A DNA stretch of 64,000 bases from Imbroritus primus (GTDB lineage: Bacteria > Pseudomonadota > Gammaproteobacteria > Burkholderiales > Burkholderiaceae): contig NZ_OZ201294.1 of the NCBI RefSeq assembly GCF_964332355.1, forward strand, positions 254,118 to 318,117, in the 5' to 3' direction. Shown piece after piece: positions 61,568 through 64,000 of this stretch. The notes under the pieces are model-generated. The model saw only the letters and a program-made list of their open reading frames with translations. It was not told where the DNA came from and searched no databases. Position numbers and translations under genes: made by a program. Every line of letters begins with the position of its first letter. Within the stretch, counting starts at the first letter, position 1.

Positions 61568-62953
61568 ATGAGCAATTTGCCCAGTAGTGCCATCGACGAT
61601 CTCAAGGCCGCTGCACGCGGTCAGGTCCTCACACCAGGCGATGCCGGCTACGACGACGCGCGCAAGATCTGGAACGCCATGATCGACCGACGACCGGCCG
61701 TGATCATCCGATGCGCCGGCGCGGCCGACGTGTGCAAGGCCGTCAACTTTTCCCGCGAACACAACCTGATCGTCGCCGTGCGCGGAGGCGGCCACAACAT
61801 CGCCGGCACCGCCGTCTGCGACGATGGGGTCATGATCGACATGACCCCGATGAGATCGGTGCGGATCAACCCCTGGAGCGCCACCGCCTATGTCGAACCG
61901 GGCGTGACCCTTGCCGATGTCGATGGCGAAGCACAGGCCTTCGGCCTCGCCGTACCGCTGGGCGTCAACTCCACCACCGGCGTCGCAGGCCTCACCCTCG
62001 GCGGCGGGTTTGGGTGGCTCAGCCGCAGATACGGCATGACCATCGACAACCTGCTCTCCGTCGACATCGTCACCGCCGACGGCACACTCCAGCACGCCAG
62101 CGAACAGGAAAACCCCGACCTGTTCTGGGCCATTCGCGGCGGCGGCGGAAATTTTGGGGTTGTCACCCTGTTCGAATTCAAGCTGCACCCCGTCGGCCCC
62201 ATCATTTATGGCGGACTCGTCGTGCTGCCGCTCGACCAGGCCAGGGACGCCCTGGTGAAATACCGCACCGAACTCCAGACCATGCCCGACGAACTGGCCG
62301 TATGGGCCGTCCTCCGACTCGCGCCGCCGCTGCCGTTTCTACCGCCAGCGGTACACGGCAAACCCATGGTCGCATTCGCCATCTGCTACACCGGCGACCC
62401 GCAAGACGGCCCAGCCGCCGTCGACGCCATCCGCAAGCTCGGCACACCCTATGGCGAACACCTCGGCCCCATGCCCTACACCGCATGGCAAAAAGCCTTC
62501 GACCCGCTGCTCACCCCCGGCGCCCGCAACTACTGGAAATCGCACAACATCGAAACACTGCAGGATGGGCTGATCGACGTCCTGGTCAACGCCGTCGAAA
62601 GCCTGCCATCACCCCAATGCGAGATTTTCCTGGGCTGCATCGGCGGCGCAACCATGCGCGTACCGCCTACCGCCATGGCCTATCCGCACCGGTCCACACA
62701 GTTCGCCATGAACGTGCACGGCCGCTGGGATGACCACAAAGACGATGCCAACTGCATTGCATGGTCACGCAAGGTCTTTCAGGATGCGAAGCCGTACTCA
62801 CAGGGCGGCGTGTACGTGAACTTCATGACGGAGGAAGAATCCGGCCGGGTTGGGGCGGCGTATGGGCCGAATTTTGATCGGTTGGTGGAGGTGAAGAAGC
62901 GGTACGATCCGGGGAATTTGTTTCGGCATAATCAGAATATTCGGCCGGTGTAG
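61568..62953 (+). CDS. FAD-linked oxidoreductase (berberine-bridge/PCMH type)
   Basis: The 461-residue protein has an FAD-binding PCMH domain (about 35-210) with the flavin-linking His motif RGGGHNIAG (about 71-79) and GVAGLTLGGGFGWLSRRYG, and a C-terminal BBE domain (VYVNFMTEEE; YDPGNLFRHNQNI). The second, Cys attachment found in bicovalent members is not seen. Such oxidases act on sugars, alcohols or aromatic metabolites; the substrate is unknown. It stands alone between strong terminators. Confidence 0.88.
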   Translation: MSNLPSSAIDDLKAAARGQVLTPGDAGYDDARKIWNAMIDRRPAVIIRCAGAADVCKAVNFSREHNLIVAVRGGGHNIAGTAVCDDGVMIDMTPMRSVRINPWSATAYVEPGVTLADVDGEAQAFGLAVPLGVNSTTGVAGLTLGGGFGWLSRRYGMTIDNLLSVDIVTADGTLQHASEQENPDLFWAIRGGGGNFGVVTLFEFKLHPVGPIIYGGLVVLPLDQARDALVKYRTELQTMPDELAVWAVLRLAPPLPFLPPAVHGKPMVAFAICYTGDPQDGPAAVDAIRKLGTPYGEHLGPMPYTAWQKAFDPLLTPGARNYWKSHNIETLQDGLIDVLVNAVESLPSPQCEIFLGCIGGATMRVPPTAMAYPHRSTQFAMNVHGRWDDHKDDANCIAWSRKVFQDAKPYSQGGVYVNFMTEEESGRVGAAYGPNFDRLVEVKKRYDPGNLFRHNQNIRPV

Positions 62954-62994
62954 TGGGAGCCTCGCTTCCTCCAAGCCACTGATTGCCTGTAGTA

Positions 62995-63036
62995 CAAAAC
63001 CCCTACACCCACTAGTTGGCGGGTGTGGGGGTTTTG
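62995..63036. terminator. Bidirectional rho-independent terminator
   Basis: CAAAACCCC-T-ACACCC pairs with GGGTGT-G-GGGGTTTTG over 16 positions with one T-G wobble. The stem carries A and T runs on its two flanks, so it can terminate in both directions, 42 bases after the oxidoreductase stop. Confidence 0.9.
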
Positions 63037-63105
63037 TTGATGGCACCCCGTAGCCGCAATTACTCCTGTATGAAGCATAATGACAACTCGTCCAGAGGGA
63101 GCGAA

Positions 63106-63846
63106 ATGGCAAACGACAGGCTGGCGGTATTGATTGATGCAGACAATGCGCAAGCTGCCTGTCTGCCAGACCTCCTCTCGGAGGTTGCGCGCTATGGCAC
63201 GGCAACAGTCAAGCGGGCCTATGGTGACTGGACGACTCCAAACCTCAAAGCGTGGAAAGAAACACTACATAAGCACGCGGTTCAGCCTATCCAGCAGTTT
63301 CGCTACACCCAGGGCAAGAACGCCACCGACTCGGCGCTCATTATCGACGCCATGGACCTTCTCTACACCGGGCATCTACATGGCTTCTGCCTAGTATCCA
63401 GTGACAGTGATTTTACCCGGTTAGCGACTCGTTTGAGAGAGTCGGGATCAGCCGTGTATGGCTTTGGCGAAAAAAAGACGCCGGAGCCCTTCGTAGCGGC
63501 TTGCGACAAATTCATCTACACAGAGATATTGAGACCGCAGGCTGCTGCAACATCAGAGCAGGGTGATGACGTGAGCCGAGAGAGGACCGCTACACCAGCG
63601 TTGGGTTCCGCTGATGGGTTACAGGTCTCTTTGAGGCAGGCCATCGAATCTAGCGCAAAAGAGAATGGATGGGCTCCCATGAGTACCGTTGGCTCGATGA
63701 TGCAGAAGATTGATCCGGCCTTCGATGCTCGGAACTATGGATATTCGAAGTTTGGTGTTTTGGTACGTGCGCAGTCTTTTACGGAAGTGAAGGAACTGCC
63801 TACTGGGGATGGATCTACTTCGGTGCTTTATGTGCGCCTTAGGTAG
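63106..63846 (+). CDS. NYN-domain (LabA/PIN-like) RNase with OST-HTH
   Basis: The 246-residue protein has a NYN domain (about 5-140) with acidic motifs LIDADN, DSALIIDAMDLL and SSDSDFTRLA, typical of LabA-type metal-dependent RNases. An OST-HTH/LOTUS RNA-binding domain (about 165-246; SSAKENGWAPMSTVGSMM, YGYSKFGVLV) follows. GAGGGAG precedes the ATG at 63106. Its GC content and codon use are visibly lower than its neighbours, which suggests horizontal gain; such genes occur in defence or mobile contexts. Confidence 0.88.
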   Translation: MANDRLAVLIDADNAQAACLPDLLSEVARYGTATVKRAYGDWTTPNLKAWKETLHKHAVQPIQQFRYTQGKNATDSALIIDAMDLLYTGHLHGFCLVSSDSDFTRLATRLRESGSAVYGFGEKKTPEPFVAACDKFIYTEILRPQAAATSEQGDDVSRERTATPALGSADGLQVSLRQAIESSAKENGWAPMSTVGSMMQKIDPAFDARNYGYSKFGVLVRAQSFTEVKELPTGDGSTSVLYVRLR

Positions 63847-63898
63847 TGCGGTAGTCGGCAATTCGAGGCGCTGGTAGAAATTGGATAAAAAAAGCGCG

Positions 63899-64000
63899 AG
63901 GGCCTTCACCCGCGACGGCGAAGTCGCCCGCTACTTCACTGACCACATCCATGTCGGCGTGGTCGGCGTCACACACTGGCCTTCCGCCGACGAACGCGGG
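63899..64000 (+). pseudogene. Decayed fragment of a second mmsA 3' end
   Basis: Bases 63904-63970 match mmsA 60954-61020 with only about five mismatches (FTRDGE-ARYFTDHI in both). The match then jumps to sequence like mmsA 61147 onward (CTGGCC-TCCGCCG), so about 125 bases are deleted. No start codon or complete domain remains, and the window ends within it. Confidence 0.8.

Overview
The window is high-GC DNA with long, tightly packed genes and frequent ATGA/TGATG overlaps. Gene content points to a betaproteobacterium of the order Burkholderiales, probably Burkholderiaceae (Cupriavidus/Ralstonia-like). The reasons are the fdsGBACD-type soluble formate dehydrogenase with a divergent FdsR-like regulator, DUF3182, DUF2968, DUF3613 and DUF3309 proteins, and a Tad locus beside a sigma-54 activator. 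No rRNA, tRNA, CRISPR array or insertion sequence was recognised.

Layout. (1) 1-5.1 kb: glycogen/maltodextrin genes (a cut-off GlgE-like protein and glycogen phosphorylase) around an orphan sigma-54 response regulator. (2) 5.2-18.9 kb: a stress and genome-maintenance block with LigD and Ku (non-homologous end joining), a degenerate SpoIIE-type phosphatase, topoisomerase IB, DUF3182, a hydrolase, a short-chain dehydrogenase, CBS and DUF2795 proteins, PncC, an orphan OmpR-type regulator and several very small proteins. (3) 19.0-22.1 kb: a repeat-rich surface lipoprotein and a TpsB-type outer-membrane transporter. (4) 22.1-23.0 kb: a long, AT-richer regulatory region with two divergent sigma-54-like promoters, a candidate small RNA or attenuated leader, and a strong terminator. 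(5) 23.0-35.9 kb: a complete Tad/Flp pilus operon (flp, cpaA, tadE, cpaB, cpaC, cpaE, cpaF, tadB, tadC, tadD, DUF3613, tadG), a sigma-54 activator lacking a phosphorylatable Asp, and DUF2968. (6) 36.1-43.9 kb: a HIT protein and the formate dehydrogenase operon with its regulator. (7) 44.0-45.9 kb: a HipBA-type toxin-antitoxin pair with four operator-like boxes. (8) 46.1-57.2 kb: purT, the kdpFABCDE potassium system preceded by a tiny membrane ORF, and ribA. (9) 57.2-64 kb: a LysR regulator divergent from an omega-amino-acid aminotransferase and mmsA, then an FAD oxidoreductase and a lower-GC NYN-domain gene, ending in a decayed copy of the mmsA 3' end.

The most interesting elements are these: the divergent sigma-54 region linking the lipoprotein/TpsB pair to the Tad pilus, with a possible sigma-54-dependent small RNA; a near-identical 14-base motif (GTAA-N3-YTAC-RTG) in three divergent intergenic regions of the glycogen/stress block; a lipoprotein in place of a TpsA partner beside TpsB; and the mmsA remnant, which marks the 61.2-63.9 kb segment as a probable acquired or duplicated insert.
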